Assembly (NCBI GenBank): GCA_012729635.1
Contig: JAAYCT010000033.1
Coordinates: 62,001 to 126,000 of the forward strand
Reading direction: 5' to 3'
Source: Clostridiaceae bacterium
Lineage (GTDB): Bacteria > Bacillota > Clostridia > Saccharofermentanales > Saccharofermentanaceae
Length of the DNA stretch: 64,000 nucleotides
The translations under genes were made by a program, and so were the position numbers. Below are positions 1 to 9,200 of the stretch, one piece after another; position 1 is the first letter of the stretch; each line of letters opens with the position of its first letter. The notes beneath the pieces are model-generated. The model did no database searches. It saw nothing but the letters and a program-made list of their open reading frames with translations, and was not told the origin of the DNA.

Positions 1-710
1 GAAATCGCTATCGCTTGTGCGTTCTGGCTTTCGGCAATTTTCTGTACTTCCGAAAAATAAGGGGTATCGGGGCCGGAGATATCCGCTTCCGAAATATTGG
101 CGGCAAAGAGAACGGGTTTGAGTGAAAGAAGTGGTAAGTCCTTGAGCATTTCCTTTTCCTCGTTCGTGTACTCGATTCGTCTGGCAGAAATCCCCTCGCC
201 CAATGAGTCGTTTATTTTTTCGTAAAGGCGGAGGATCGCCGCCGCCCCTTGGATATTGGTTTTAGCGATTTTACGTTGTTTATCGAGCCTGCGTTCCAGA
301 TATTCGATATCGGAAAGAATCAATTCGAGTTCAATCGTTTCGATATCTCGTTTTGGATCCGGTTCGCCGTCCACATGAACGACGTTTGAGTCGTTAAAGC
401 AGCGAACCACATGAACGATTGCGTCCACTTCACGAATATTGGATAAAAACTTGTTCCCGAGACCCTCGCCTTTGCTTGCGCCCCTGACAAGTCCTGCGAT
501 GTCAACAAATTCTACGACAGCCGGGGTATATTTTTCCGGGCTGTATAGAGACGCGAGAAAATCCAGACGAGGATCCGGAACCGCGACCACACCTACATTC
601 GGTTCAATCGTACAAAAAGGATAATTTGCGCACTCTGCTCCCGCTTTTGTGATTGCATTGAACAATGTGCTTTTGCCGACGTTGGGCAACCCTACAATTC
701 CAAGCCTCAT
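1..710 (-). CDS. ychF: Ribosome-binding ATPase YchF/EngD (partial; C-terminus outside the window)
   Basis: OBG-HflX-family P-loop protein that binds the ribosome and, unlike most of its relatives, prefers ATP to GTP (family knowledge). Read on the minus strand, the protein opens [20 protein letters not shown], which carries the G1/Walker A motif. It continues with the YchF-typical stretch around [13 protein letters not shown], a G3 region [17 protein letters not shown] and a G4-like NISEAD near residue 210. The start is fixed by an AAGGAG SD at 715-720. About 236 codons are present, so the C-terminal TGS domain lies beyond base 1. It is divergent from comM. Confidence 0.95.
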   Translation of the reverse strand, partial: MRLGIVGLPNVGKSTLFNAITKAGAECANYPFCTIEPNVGVVAVPDPRLDFLASLYSPEKYTPAVVEFVDIAGLVRGASKGEGLGNKFLSNIREVDAIVHVVRCFNDSNVVHVDGEPDPKRDIETIELELILSDIEYLERRLDKQRKIAKTNIQGAAAILRLYEKINDSLGEGISARRIEYTNEEKEMLKDLPLLSLKPVLFAANISEADISGPDTPYFSEVQKIAESQNAQAIAI

Positions 711-921
711 ATTTCTCCTTGAATACCGGTAATCAGTTAACCCGGTAATTATACATTAATACGGAGTTTATTTCGATATGTTCTGATATAAACGGGGCCA
801 TGGATATCTTTTCGAATGCTGCGTTTTTTGTAGTTTGGGCGAAAACAACGCGGCAATTGTCGAAAAACGGTCGGATTTTCAAATAAACGATCACATAAGA
901 TTAGCTGGACTGGAGATTGCT

Positions 922-2643
922 ATGGCTGTAAGAAAAAATCGATTTGCGAAAATATATACTTGCTTTCTGGACGGTCTTGAGGGCGTAGAAGCAAGCGTGG
1001 AAATATCTATTCTTCCGGGACTTCCCTCTGTGGATATCGTCGGACTCTGCGACTCTTGTGTTCGAGAGTCAAAAGAACGTGTTCGTGCTTCGGTCCGGCA
1101 ACTCGGTTATGAGTTTCCTTCCGCACGAATCACGGTCGGTATTTTCCCTTCGTACATTCATAAATCCGGTTCATCATTTGATCTGCCTCTTGCGATCGGC
1201 ATTTTGATGGCCTCGGGACAAATTCATGTTTCGGATTCAGTTCCGATCGTTGCTTTCGGTGAGCTGTCTCTTACCGGTGCGATCAGAGACACACCCGGAT
1301 CGATTGCGAAGCTTTCATCGATTCGTAATCCAGAGAAAGCACATGTCATTGTTCCCGAATCAAACCGTCACGAGGCAAAGATTATGGGGATGAAAGTATT
1401 TGCAGCATGCTGTCTGAAGAGTGTCGTTTGTTATCTTGAACATTCTGAGAGCAGTAAATGCGACTGCAGGCGCAAACCGGACAGAATCGAAAATAATAAA
1501 ACATATATATCACTCAATGACCCGGATACTGTAGGTTATGATTGCGATAAAGCAGGATGCAAAACAGAGTCGGATTTATCGGAATGCATGGGGGATGACA
1601 TACCGGATTTTTCATGTCTGAAAGGTCAGGAGAAAGCATCACGAGCCCTGATCATTGCAGCCGCGGGAATGCACAATCTTTTGATGATCGGAAGTCCGGG
1701 GAGCGGAAAGACAACCGCGGCTCGGGTCCTGAGCGGGTTGCTTCCGCCGATGAATACGGATGAACGAATCGACCATTTAAAAATCATCGGCGTTTCACGT
1801 TTGCTCAATCCAAAAGAGATAACTTCTGAAACGAGACCTTTTCGGTATGTACACCACTCAATCACGTTGATGAAATTAATCGGAGATGTCGTAAAACACA
1901 TCCCGGGAGAGCTTGCTATGTCTGCTCACGGAATTCTATTTTTGGATGAGATGGCAGAATTCAATCCGCGTGTTTTGGATGCGCTTCGACAGCCGCTGGA
2001 ACAGTCAAGAGACAGTAATTCGATATCCTTTCATTCGATTTTGTGTCCGTCACGGTTTCTCTTGGTCGGAGCAATGAATCCGTGCAAATGCGGTCGACTG
2101 TTGGATGCCCCTTCAACTTGTACGTGCTCAGTCCTTCAGAAGAAACAATACTATCGACGTATCAGCGGTCCGATACTGGATCGTATCGATCTGTTTTGTG
2201 AAATGCATCGGCTCGACCGTAAGGGGCTTTATGAGTCCATATCGAGCAAAGAGGGCACCGAGAGCCTTAAAATGCGAGAACAGGTAAAGGAATGCTGGGA
2301 CAGACAATCGGAACGATGTGTTCAGCACGGATTACCGCCGTCATTAAACGGGGATGTGACGGGATACCCGATTCATGAGATTTTTCGAATCGGAAAAAAT
2401 GTTTTGGAGTATGCCGTCGATTCCGCGGAGCGTATGAGACTTTCCGCAAGAGGTCTCAATAAATTACTGCGCGTTGGTCGAACCATTGCGGATCTTTCTT
2501 GCGAGACGGACGTATTGACCGATCATATTTCCGAAGCGCTTCTGTTCAGAAACAAACGATTCTTAGGAGAAGATATGCACAGTTTGAAATACGGGTCTGA
2601 TTTTATGAAAGGGGGATTGAGAATATCGAAAATAATCAAATGA
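922..2643 (+). CDS. comM: YifB/ComM family Mg-chelatase-like AAA+ ATPase
   Basis: Member of the ComM/YifB family; in transformable bacteria ComM is a helicase promoting branch migration of incoming DNA (family knowledge). An N-terminal ChlI-like domain (roughly residues 1-130; LPGLPSVDIVGL, RESKERVRAS) precedes an AAA+ core with Walker A GSPGSGKTT and Walker B GILFLDEMAEF, a zinc-type CKCGRLLDAPSTCTC segment, and the C-terminal ARGLNKLLRVGRTIADL signature. An in-frame TTG at 835 would add 29 residues, but ATG 922 has an SD (CTGGAG, 910-915) and gives the family's usual N-terminus. The linker before the AAA+ core is unusually cysteine-rich (see findings). It overlaps dprA by 4 nt, consistent with a DNA-uptake role. 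Confidence 0.92.
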   Translation: MAVRKNRFAKIYTCFLDGLEGVEASVEISILPGLPSVDIVGLCDSCVRESKERVRASVRQLGYEFPSARITVGIFPSYIHKSGSSFDLPLAIGILMASGQIHVSDSVPIVAFGELSLTGAIRDTPGSIAKLSSIRNPEKAHVIVPESNRHEAKIMGMKVFAACCLKSVVCYLEHSESSKCDCRRKPDRIENNKTYISLNDPDTVGYDCDKAGCKTESDLSECMGDDIPDFSCLKGQEKASRALIIAAAGMHNLLMIGSPGSGKTTAARVLSGLLPPMNTDERIDHLKIIGVSRLLNPKEITSETRPFRYVHHSITLMKLIGDVVKHIPGELAMSAHGILFLDEMAEFNPRVLDALRQPLEQSRDSNSISFHSILCPSRFLLVGAMNPCKCGRLLDAPSTCTCSVLQKKQYYRRISGPILDRIDLFCEMHRLDRKGLYESISSKEGTESLKMREQVKECWDRQSERCVQHGLPPSLNGDVTGYPIHEIFRIGKNVLEYAVDSAERMRLSARGLNKLLRVGRTIADLSCETDVLTDHISEALLFRNKRFLGEDMHSLKYGSDFMKGGLRISKIIK

Positions 2644-3818
2644 ATCATTTGGCGGCTGATCTTTTTCTTTCTGATCTGTTGAGCAAAAGGATTATCCGAT
2701 CACGAATGATTCGAAAAATGTTGGAAGAGAAAATAATAGAGTGCACACGAGAACTATTTTATGATATCTCCGTGCTCGGGAAAATAGTATCGGATTTTCG
2801 GTTTTCGGAATCGGAACGGGAAAAGGCATCTCAGATATCCAAAATCAAAACGGATCGGGAGAAGTATATTGAAAAGGCACATCAGTGTTTTGTCTCGGGA
2901 ATCCGGTCGTTGACCGAGTCGGATCCACATTATCCGCCCTCCTTCAAAAACTTGACCGGTATGCCTCTGATTCTTTATACAAGAGGGGAGGAGAAACTAT
3001 TGTGTGAAGCCGGAAATTCGGTTGCTGTGGTGGGAAGCAGAAACCCGAGCGGATATGGATTGCGTGCGACCGATGAAATCGTCGGTGAGTTATCGCGTCA
3101 AAACGTGAACATCATCAGCGGTTTGGCCAGAGGGATCGATACGGCTGCACATAAGGCCGCACTCAAAGAGTCCAAAAAAACAGTTGCGGTTACCGCTTGC
3201 GGATTAGATCGGGTTTATCCTCCGGAAAACCGTGACCTGTTTGAGGAAATCGCAATGGAGGGACTATTGATTTCCGAAATGCCACCGGGTCAAGAAGCGG
3301 TTCGAAGATATTTTCCCGCCCGCAATCGGATTATGTCCGCATTAAGTGACGTTGTGGCCATTATTGAGGCGGGTGAATTCAGCGGAACCTTACACACGGC
3401 AAGTTTTGCGATCGCACAGGGCAGAGATGTTTATGTTCTTCCGGGAGGAATTTACTCGCCTTTTTGCAAGGGGAATTTGATGCTTCTTCGTGACGGTGCA
3501 GAGCTGTTATTGAATGCTCAAGATATACTGTATTCGTTATCCGGAGCTGTATTTTCCCGAGAAATGGATGACATACGCTCCGGTTTAATGCAAACCAGAA
3601 TCAGAGATAAAATCATATCCGCGCCCGAAAAATTGAGCCGAAACGAAATCAGTCACTTGCTTGTCGATGAGCTTAAGGGAGGCGACAAGACGATTGATGA
3701 GTTGGTTGAAACGACACGGATACCCTTTGCGACCATTGCCCCCGTGATGTCCGAACTTCTTTTATCCGGTATGGTTTCCGAAAGGAACGAGCGATTTACT
3801 TTGACTTTTCCGTTTTAA
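2640..3818 (+). CDS. dprA: DNA-processing protein DprA/Smf
   Basis: DprA binds incoming single-stranded DNA during transformation and loads RecA on it (family knowledge). The 392-residue protein has a helical N-terminal region (to about 110), then the Rossmann-like DprA domain with VAVVGSRNPSGYG, ISGLARGIDTAAHKAAL, a VYPPEN segment and YFPARNRIMSALSD, then AGEFSGTLHTASFAI and VLPGG. A C-terminal winged-helix segment (KGGDKTIDELVETT, about 335-385) matches the usual DprA tail. ATG 2640 overlaps the comM stop as ATGA, so the two are translationally coupled. A promoter for topA lies in its last codons. Confidence 0.95.
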   Translation: MNHLAADLFLSDLLSKRIIRSRMIRKMLEEKIIECTRELFYDISVLGKIVSDFRFSESEREKASQISKIKTDREKYIEKAHQCFVSGIRSLTESDPHYPPSFKNLTGMPLILYTRGEEKLLCEAGNSVAVVGSRNPSGYGLRATDEIVGELSRQNVNIISGLARGIDTAAHKAALKESKKTVAVTACGLDRVYPPENRDLFEEIAMEGLLISEMPPGQEAVRRYFPARNRIMSALSDVVAIIEAGEFSGTLHTASFAIAQGRDVYVLPGGIYSPFCKGNLMLLRDGAELLLNAQDILYSLSGAVFSREMDDIRSGLMQTRIRDKIISAPEKLSRNEISHLLVDELKGGDKTIDELVETTRIPFATIAPVMSELLLSGMVSERNERFTLTFPF

Positions 3819-3829
3819 TGAAGTATATA
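3801..3829 (+). promoter_or_regulatory. Putative sigma-70 promoter for topA
   Basis: TTGACT (3801-3806), 17 bp, TATATA (3824-3829); the overlapping TATAAT at 3826-3831 would give a 19 bp spacer. It lies at the end of dprA and upstream of topA (ATG 3878), giving a leader of about 40 nt. Inferred from consensus match only. Confidence 0.5.
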
Positions 3830-3877
3830 ATGGTAAATGATTTTTTTATTAAATGAAATATACGGAAGCGAGGAACA

Positions 3878-6043
3878 ATGGGTAAAAACTTATTGATTGT
3901 TGAGTCCCCGGCAAAGGCCAAAACGATCGGAAGATATCTCGGGAAAGATTACAAGATAGCCGCATCGGTGGGGCACATACGTGATCTTCCCTCTTCGACT
4001 GTCGGAGTTGATGTGCGCAGAGGTTTTAAACCGATGTATATCAATATGCGTGGAAAGGAAAAAGTAATTCGTGAGCTCAAAGAGCTTGCATCTGTTTCGG
4101 AATCGATTTTAATCGCAACGGACCCGGACCGCGAGGGCGAAGCAATCGCATGGCATATCGCCGCTATACTTAAAATTGACCCATTATCCTTGTGCAGGGT
4201 TTCCTTTAATGAGATCACACAAAAAGCGGTAAAAGAAGCAATAGAGAAACCCAGGCCGATTGATCTGGATTTGGTAAACGCTCAGCAAGCAAGAAGGATT
4301 CTGGACCGTTTGGTCGGATATGAATTAAGTCCTTTTCTGTGGAAAAAAATCCGCAAGGGTTTATCCGCGGGTCGCGTGCAGTCGGTTGCCACCCGAATGG
4401 TTGTTGAGCGCGAATCCGAGATTCATGCATTTACTCCCGTCGAATATTGGCTTTTGACTGCAGAACTTACCCCAACGGATAAGCATATTCCCTTCAAAAC
4501 TAAATATTACGGGAAGATCAGGGGGAATAAAACAGAAAAGGTAAAACTAAGTAACGAGACAGAAACGAAACAGGTCATCCGGGATCTTGAGAGTGGGGAG
4601 TACCGTGTTCTTTATGTCAAAAAGGGTAGCAGGAAAACCAATCCATACCCTCCGTTTACTACGAGTTCTCTTCAGCAGGAAGCCTCAAGAAAGCTTTCAT
4701 TCTCTTCAAGAAAAACGATGAGTGTCGCCCAGCAGCTTTACGAGGGAATTGAGGTCGTCGGGTACGGACAAGTTGCGCTGGTATCATACATTCGTACCGA
4801 CTCCGTTCGTGTTTCCGATGATGCCGCTGCGGAAGCACGAACAATCATCACCGACAAATTCGGCGCGCGGTACCTGCCCAAGAGTACAAGAAAGTTTTCA
4901 AATAAAAACGCCTCTCAGGATGCTCATGAAGCAATTCGGCCGGCTCATTTCGAATTAAGCCCGGATCTTATTCAAAATTCACTATCATATGATCAGTACC
5001 GGCTATATAAACTGATATGGGATCGCTTTATCGCTTCTCAAATGGCATCCGCTGAAATGGATACGGTAACGCTGGATGTTTCCTGTAATGAAAGTGTTTT
5101 TCGCACGTCCGGAGAGACGGTCACGTTCCCCGGTTTTTTGGCTCAATATACAGAGACTTTAGACGAGAAACCCGATGCGGATGCTTCTGAGGGGAAGGCA
5201 AAACTCCCGGTGCTTGAAGCGGGAGAATTGCTGCGTCTGATTTCTCTCGTGCCGGAACAAAAATACACGCAACCGCCGGCAAGGTATACTGAGGCTACAC
5301 TGATTAAAGCCATGGAAGAGAAGGGAATCGGTCGTCCGTCCACATATTCCCCCACCATTTCGACAATTCTTGAACGAAATTATGTTGAAAAGCAGGGCAA
5401 ATATCTTCATCCCACCGATCTCGGAGGGATTGTAACCAAGCTTTTAGCGGCCAGTTTTGACCATATAGTCGACACCGATTTCACCGCAAAAATGGAGGAG
5501 TCACTCGATGAAATCGAGGTTGGGAAACGGGATTGGGTGGAAACCTTATCGGAGTTCTATGTGCCTTTTCATGAAAAAGTGGAAAAAGCATCCGCTGAAG
5601 TTGCCAAGGTAGAGGTGGTTGCCAAGGAAACAGGTGAAAAATGCCCGCTATGCGAAAAAGGTAACCTTGTAATAAAGGAAGGTCGATTTGGTCGATTTGT
5701 CGCCTGCTCTGATTTTCCGGAGTGTAAATATACAACCAATATGAACACGCCGGTCAACGGAAAATGTCCGATTTGCGGATCAGGTCTTGTGTCCAGAATC
5801 TCCAGGAAATTCAAAGGGAGAGTCTTCTATACCTGTGACAAGAAAGGCAACGACCCGGAATGTCCGTTCATCAGTTGGGATCTGCCCATAGAGGGGAAAA
5901 ACTGTGAGGTCTGCAACAGTTATATGGTCTTAAAGAAATTCCGCGGAAAGACGTACCCCAAATGCTCTTCCAAGGATTGCCCGACCAATCAAAGAAAGAA
6001 ACGTGAAGGAAGCAAGGAAAAGATAGACGGAGAAGAGCAATGA
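3878..6043 (+). CDS. topA: DNA topoisomerase I (type IA)
   Basis: Relaxes negative supercoils by single-strand passage. The N-terminal TOPRIM domain has LLIVESPAKAKTIGRYLG and the acidic triad in TDPDREGEAIAWH. The catalytic tyrosine sits in ALVSYIRTDSVRVS (about residue 308). GIGRPSTYSPTISTI and the SAGRVQSVATRMVV motif are intact. At the C-terminus are three four-cysteine zinc ribbons beginning CPLCEKGNL, CPICGSGLV and CEVCNSYMV. At 721 residues this is a full-length Firmicutes enzyme. The SD is AAGCGAGGA before ATG 3878. It overlaps trmFO by 4 nt; dprA-topA-trmFO is a conserved Firmicutes order. Confidence 0.97.
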   Translation: MGKNLLIVESPAKAKTIGRYLGKDYKIAASVGHIRDLPSSTVGVDVRRGFKPMYINMRGKEKVIRELKELASVSESILIATDPDREGEAIAWHIAAILKIDPLSLCRVSFNEITQKAVKEAIEKPRPIDLDLVNAQQARRILDRLVGYELSPFLWKKIRKGLSAGRVQSVATRMVVERESEIHAFTPVEYWLLTAELTPTDKHIPFKTKYYGKIRGNKTEKVKLSNETETKQVIRDLESGEYRVLYVKKGSRKTNPYPPFTTSSLQQEASRKLSFSSRKTMSVAQQLYEGIEVVGYGQVALVSYIRTDSVRVSDDAAAEARTIITDKFGARYLPKSTRKFSNKNASQDAHEAIRPAHFELSPDLIQNSLSYDQYRLYKLIWDRFIASQMASAEMDTVTLDVSCNESVFRTSGETVTFPGFLAQYTETLDEKPDADASEGKAKLPVLEAGELLRLISLVPEQKYTQPPARYTEATLIKAMEEKGIGRPSTYSPTISTILERNYVEKQGKYLHPTDLGGIVTKLLAASFDHIVDTDFTAKMEESLDEIEVGKRDWVETLSEFYVPFHEKVEKASAEVAKVEVVAKETGEKCPLCEKGNLVIKEGRFGRFVACSDFPECKYTTNMNTPVNGKCPICGSGLVSRISRKFKGRVFYTCDKKGNDPECPFISWDLPIEGKNCEVCNSYMVLKKFRGKTYPKCSSKDCPTNQRKKREGSKEKIDGEEQ

Positions 6044-7377
6044 CTTCCGAACGTTTAACCGTGATCGGAGCGGGTCTCGCCGGTTGTGAGGCCGCTTGGC
6101 AAGCCGCAGAATGCGGTGTTCCGGTGGATCTTTACGAAATGAAGCCGACTCGAATGTCGCCGGCTCATCATAAGAACGGATTTGCGGAACTGGTGTGCAG
6201 CAATTCATTCCGATCGAATCAAATCGAAAACGCAGTCGGTCTCCTGAAAGAAGAAATGCGCCGGATCGGGTCGCTGGTCCTTACTTGCGCGGATCAAACA
6301 TCGGTTCCTGCGGGCGGAGCACTCGCGGTTGACCGTGATGAGTTTTCGGATATGGTCACCTTAAAACTATCCAAGCATCCGCTTATTTGTATATTTCGAG
6401 AAGAAATAAAGGATATTCCGACCTCGGGAACGTGTATCATTGCGACCGGTCCGCTGACGGACGACGGTTTGTTTGATTCGATTCAGTCTGTCATTGGAAG
6501 GAAGTTTCTTCATTTTTTTGATGCCGCCGCTCCGATTGTCCAGGCGGAAGGGCTTGATATGAGCATCGTATTTGCCGCTTCCCGTTATGAAAAGGGCGGA
6601 GCCGATTATCTGAATTGCCCGATGAACGAGTCAGAGTATCGCGCTTTTTATGATGAATTAGTCAACGCGGAGCTTGGATCCGTGAAGGATTTTGACAAAG
6701 AGACGGTATTTGAAGGCTGTATGCCGATTGAGACAATGGCCAAACGCGGCTTCGATACAATTCGTTTCGGTCCGCTTAAGCCGGTCGGCCTAACGGATCC
6801 GCGAACCGGAAGAACTCCATATGCATGCGTTCAGCTTCGTCGGGATGATCGGAGCGCAAGCTTGTATAACATGGTAGGGTTTCAAACGCGGTTAAAATAT
6901 TCGGAACAGGAACGCGTTTTTCGGATGATTCCCGGACTTCATAACGCAAATTTTTCCCGCTTCGGAGTGATGCACAGAAATACTTATCTACAATCTCCCG
7001 AGCTTTTAACAAGGCGATATTCGCTAAAAAATAACCCGAACATTTTTTTCGCGGGACAAATAACGGGAGTTGAAGGATACGTCGAGTCGGCCGGGTCGGG
7101 CCTTTTAGCGGGAATCTACTCGGCAGGGAAGATCTTAAAAAAAGAGCCGATTGAACCGATATCGGATCGAACGGTTTTGGGAGCGATGGCAGCGTATATC
7201 TCAGATCCTCAAATACGTGTGTTTCAGCCGATGAATGCAAATTTCGGCATAATCCCCGCGCTTAGCATGCGGATACGCAACAAGAAAGAGAAAAATCTTG
7301 CGTATGCCGAAAGATCGTTGGCTGAAGTCAGTCTTTTTCGGGACACTCTTTTCGAAACGATGCGGAAAAGTATATAA
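6040..7377 (+). CDS. trmFO: Methylenetetrahydrofolate-tRNA-(uracil-54-C5)-methyltransferase TrmFO
   Basis: FAD- and folate-dependent enzyme that makes ribothymidine at position 54 of tRNA (family knowledge). The N-terminal dinucleotide fold is VIGAGLAGCEAAWQAAE, followed by the family signature YEMKPTRMSPAHH and the conserved cysteine motif ELVCSNSFRSN, at about residue 53. Near the C-terminus are FAGQITGVEGYVESAGSG and an NANFGIIP segment typical of TrmFO rather than of the long relative MnmG. At 445 residues it is full length. ATG 6040 overlaps the topA stop. Confidence 0.96.
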   Translation: MTSERLTVIGAGLAGCEAAWQAAECGVPVDLYEMKPTRMSPAHHKNGFAELVCSNSFRSNQIENAVGLLKEEMRRIGSLVLTCADQTSVPAGGALAVDRDEFSDMVTLKLSKHPLICIFREEIKDIPTSGTCIIATGPLTDDGLFDSIQSVIGRKFLHFFDAAAPIVQAEGLDMSIVFAASRYEKGGADYLNCPMNESEYRAFYDELVNAELGSVKDFDKETVFEGCMPIETMAKRGFDTIRFGPLKPVGLTDPRTGRTPYACVQLRRDDRSASLYNMVGFQTRLKYSEQERVFRMIPGLHNANFSRFGVMHRNTYLQSPELLTRRYSLKNNPNIFFAGQITGVEGYVESAGSGLLAGIYSAGKILKKEPIEPISDRTVLGAMAAYISDPQIRVFQPMNANFGIIPALSMRIRNKKEKNLAYAERSLAEVSLFRDTLFETMRKSI

Positions 7378-7416
7378 TCAATAACATAAATCTTTTTTAA
7401 AAGCGGGGTATAATAT

Positions 7417-8436
7417 ATGGGTTTATTTGGTGGATTGGATCAGCCCGGTCCCGGTGTGTATGCGGATGAACAAAAGGAAGGCGCCTTTATTCGCTTTTTT
7501 CGAGTGCTTGCGCTTCGCTTTTTCCCGATATGTTTATGCAATCTTCTTTTTGTTGTCGTTAACTTACCGTTTTTTGCATTGGTGTACTTTTTGGCGGATA
7601 TCATTCTTCCTTATTTGAGTCCTACGCTTCATCCCGAAGCTGTTGTGCTGGACATTGTTAACAGGCTTGAAGTGACCGGCCCGGAAGAAATGGAAGCAGC
7701 ATTTGAACTCGCGGGAGTCATTCAATTTTTCATGATTTTCATCGGAACTTTTCTTGTCGTCGGGCTGTTACTGATTGCAAATGGCCCCCTACAAACCGGA
7801 TTCAGTTATGTTTACCGGAATTTCTCCAGGCAGATTCCTGCCTTTTATTGGCAGGACTTTGCTCGTTCCGTTAAGCAAAACTGGAAGCAATCGTTTCAGG
7901 CGACGGGTATTTCGCTGATCGCTTCCGCATTAATTCTCTTTAATGTTCTTTTTTACGCGACCCACCTGGAAGGCTTACTTTCTCAGATTATGCTCGGGGT
8001 TTTCTCGGTGCTTCTTGTGCTTTTCTGTTGTGTCCAAATGTATGTTTATCCTCTGATCGCTTCTTTGGAACTTCCTCTTAAACAAATCTATAAGAACGCA
8101 ATGATTTTTACATTGATCCGTCTTTTCCCGACGCTTGGGATATTGATGATTCAAACCATTATTATTATGGTTATACCCGCTTTATTGATTCTTTTCGGGA
8201 CTGCCCTGGGATCGACAATCGCGATCGTATTCTATATCGTTCTGGCATTCGGATTATCCCATTTTCTCGGGGTATTCTTCGTTTGGCACCAAATAGAAAA
8301 ACATTTGATGCCGGAAAACGCCGATGAAACGGTAGATCTACAAAAAATACCCGAAGATGAAAGCATCGACGAATCAGTAAAGATTGATGACGACCCAACC
8401 GAAAATGTGATCATTAAAGAGAAATCGGAGTCCTAA
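7417..8436 (+). CDS. YesL-like (DUF624-type) multi-pass membrane protein
   Basis: A 339-residue integral membrane protein of unknown function. It opens with MGLFGGLDQPGPGVYADE, resembling the cytosolic N-terminus of YesL-type proteins, which carry a similar FGG..PGPGV.K(D/E) box and are often found near carbohydrate uptake genes. I count about five or six hydrophobic segments (near 33-60, 105-125, 165-190, 190-215, 240-290) and an acidic cytosolic tail after about residue 300. The SD GCGGGG is 8 nt before ATG 7417. Its stop codon overlaps the dapB stop on the other strand. No function is proposed. Confidence 0.75.
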   Translation: MGLFGGLDQPGPGVYADEQKEGAFIRFFRVLALRFFPICLCNLLFVVVNLPFFALVYFLADIILPYLSPTLHPEAVVLDIVNRLEVTGPEEMEAAFELAGVIQFFMIFIGTFLVVGLLLIANGPLQTGFSYVYRNFSRQIPAFYWQDFARSVKQNWKQSFQATGISLIASALILFNVLFYATHLEGLLSQIMLGVFSVLLVLFCCVQMYVYPLIASLELPLKQIYKNAMIFTLIRLFPTLGILMIQTIIIMVIPALLILFGTALGSTIAIVFYIVLAFGLSHFLGVFFVWHQIEKHLMPENADETVDLQKIPEDESIDESVKIDDDPTENVIIKEKSES

Positions 8437-9200
8437 CCGAGAAGATCCTTCATGGTGTATAGACCGGGCGTTTTACCGATCATAAATACAGCGGCCTTTA
8501 CCGCACCTCTTGCAAAAACATTCCTTGTGCTTGCACTGTGGCTGATGGTTATGTTCTCCTCCGGTCCGGCAAAAAGCACTGAATGCTCTCCGACGATGTT
8601 TCCGCCGCGGACGGAGTGAATTCCAATTGTCGTGCTTTCCCGTGCTTTTCGATCATCGTGACGGTCGTATACATACTCCATTTTATTTGATAAGGTATCG
8701 TTGATTTCATCGGCAATCATCAGAGCCGTTCCGGACGGAGCGTCGACTTTTCTTCTGTGGTGCTGCTCAACAATCTCAATATCGAAATCCGGATAAAGAA
8801 CTTGCGCGGCTTTCCTTACCAGATGAATCAGAACGTTGATCCCGAGGGACATGTTCCCGGAATAAAACACGGGACAGGTTTGAGAAAGAGATTGTATGAA
8901 GGAAATCTGCTCATCGGAAAACCCGGTCGTACATATTACAAGAGGTTTCCCGGTTCGTTCGGCAAGAGAAATTACGGAATGGAGTGCGGAAGGGTTTGAA
9001 AAGTCCACAATCACATCAAATTCTTCCTTGCTGTCGGTAGCCGAAGGATATACGGGGAAATCAACATCGCAGACATTTTTATCCGCGCCGGCAACGACCA
9101 GCGCTTCACCGGTCGAAACACAGATGTCATGAATCACTCTGCCCATATGACCACAACAGCCGTTAAGGAATATTCGAGTCTTAGAAATATAGGGACTCAT
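8433..9200 (-). CDS. dapB: 4-hydroxy-tetrahydrodipicolinate reductase
   Basis: NAD(P)H-dependent second committed step of the diaminopimelate/lysine pathway. The 255-residue protein has a nucleotide-binding glycine motif GCCGHMGRVI near the N-terminus (the usual arginine of GRMG is histidine here), the catalytic segment VEQHHRRKVDAPSGTAL with the histidine pair and substrate lysine, and GIHSVRGGNIVGEHSVLF. It is transcribed with dapA: ATG 9200 overlaps the dapA stop as ATGA. The product feeds peptidoglycan and lysine synthesis. Confidence 0.96.
   Translation of the reverse strand: MSPYISKTRIFLNGCCGHMGRVIHDICVSTGEALVVAGADKNVCDVDFPVYPSATDSKEEFDVIVDFSNPSALHSVISLAERTGKPLVICTTGFSDEQISFIQSLSQTCPVFYSGNMSLGINVLIHLVRKAAQVLYPDFDIEIVEQHHRRKVDAPSGTALMIADEINDTLSNKMEYVYDRHDDRKARESTTIGIHSVRGGNIVGEHSVLFAGPEENITISHSASTRNVFARGAVKAAVFMIGKTPGLYTMKDLLG

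Noticed and set aside
835-921. N-terminal extension of ComM from TTG 835
   Set aside because: No SD, and the extension is absent from the family; ATG 922 has an SD and the conserved start.
7409-7414. TATAAT just before the YesL-like gene start
   Set aside because: It lies between SD and ATG, so it cannot serve as promoter for this gene; probably chance.
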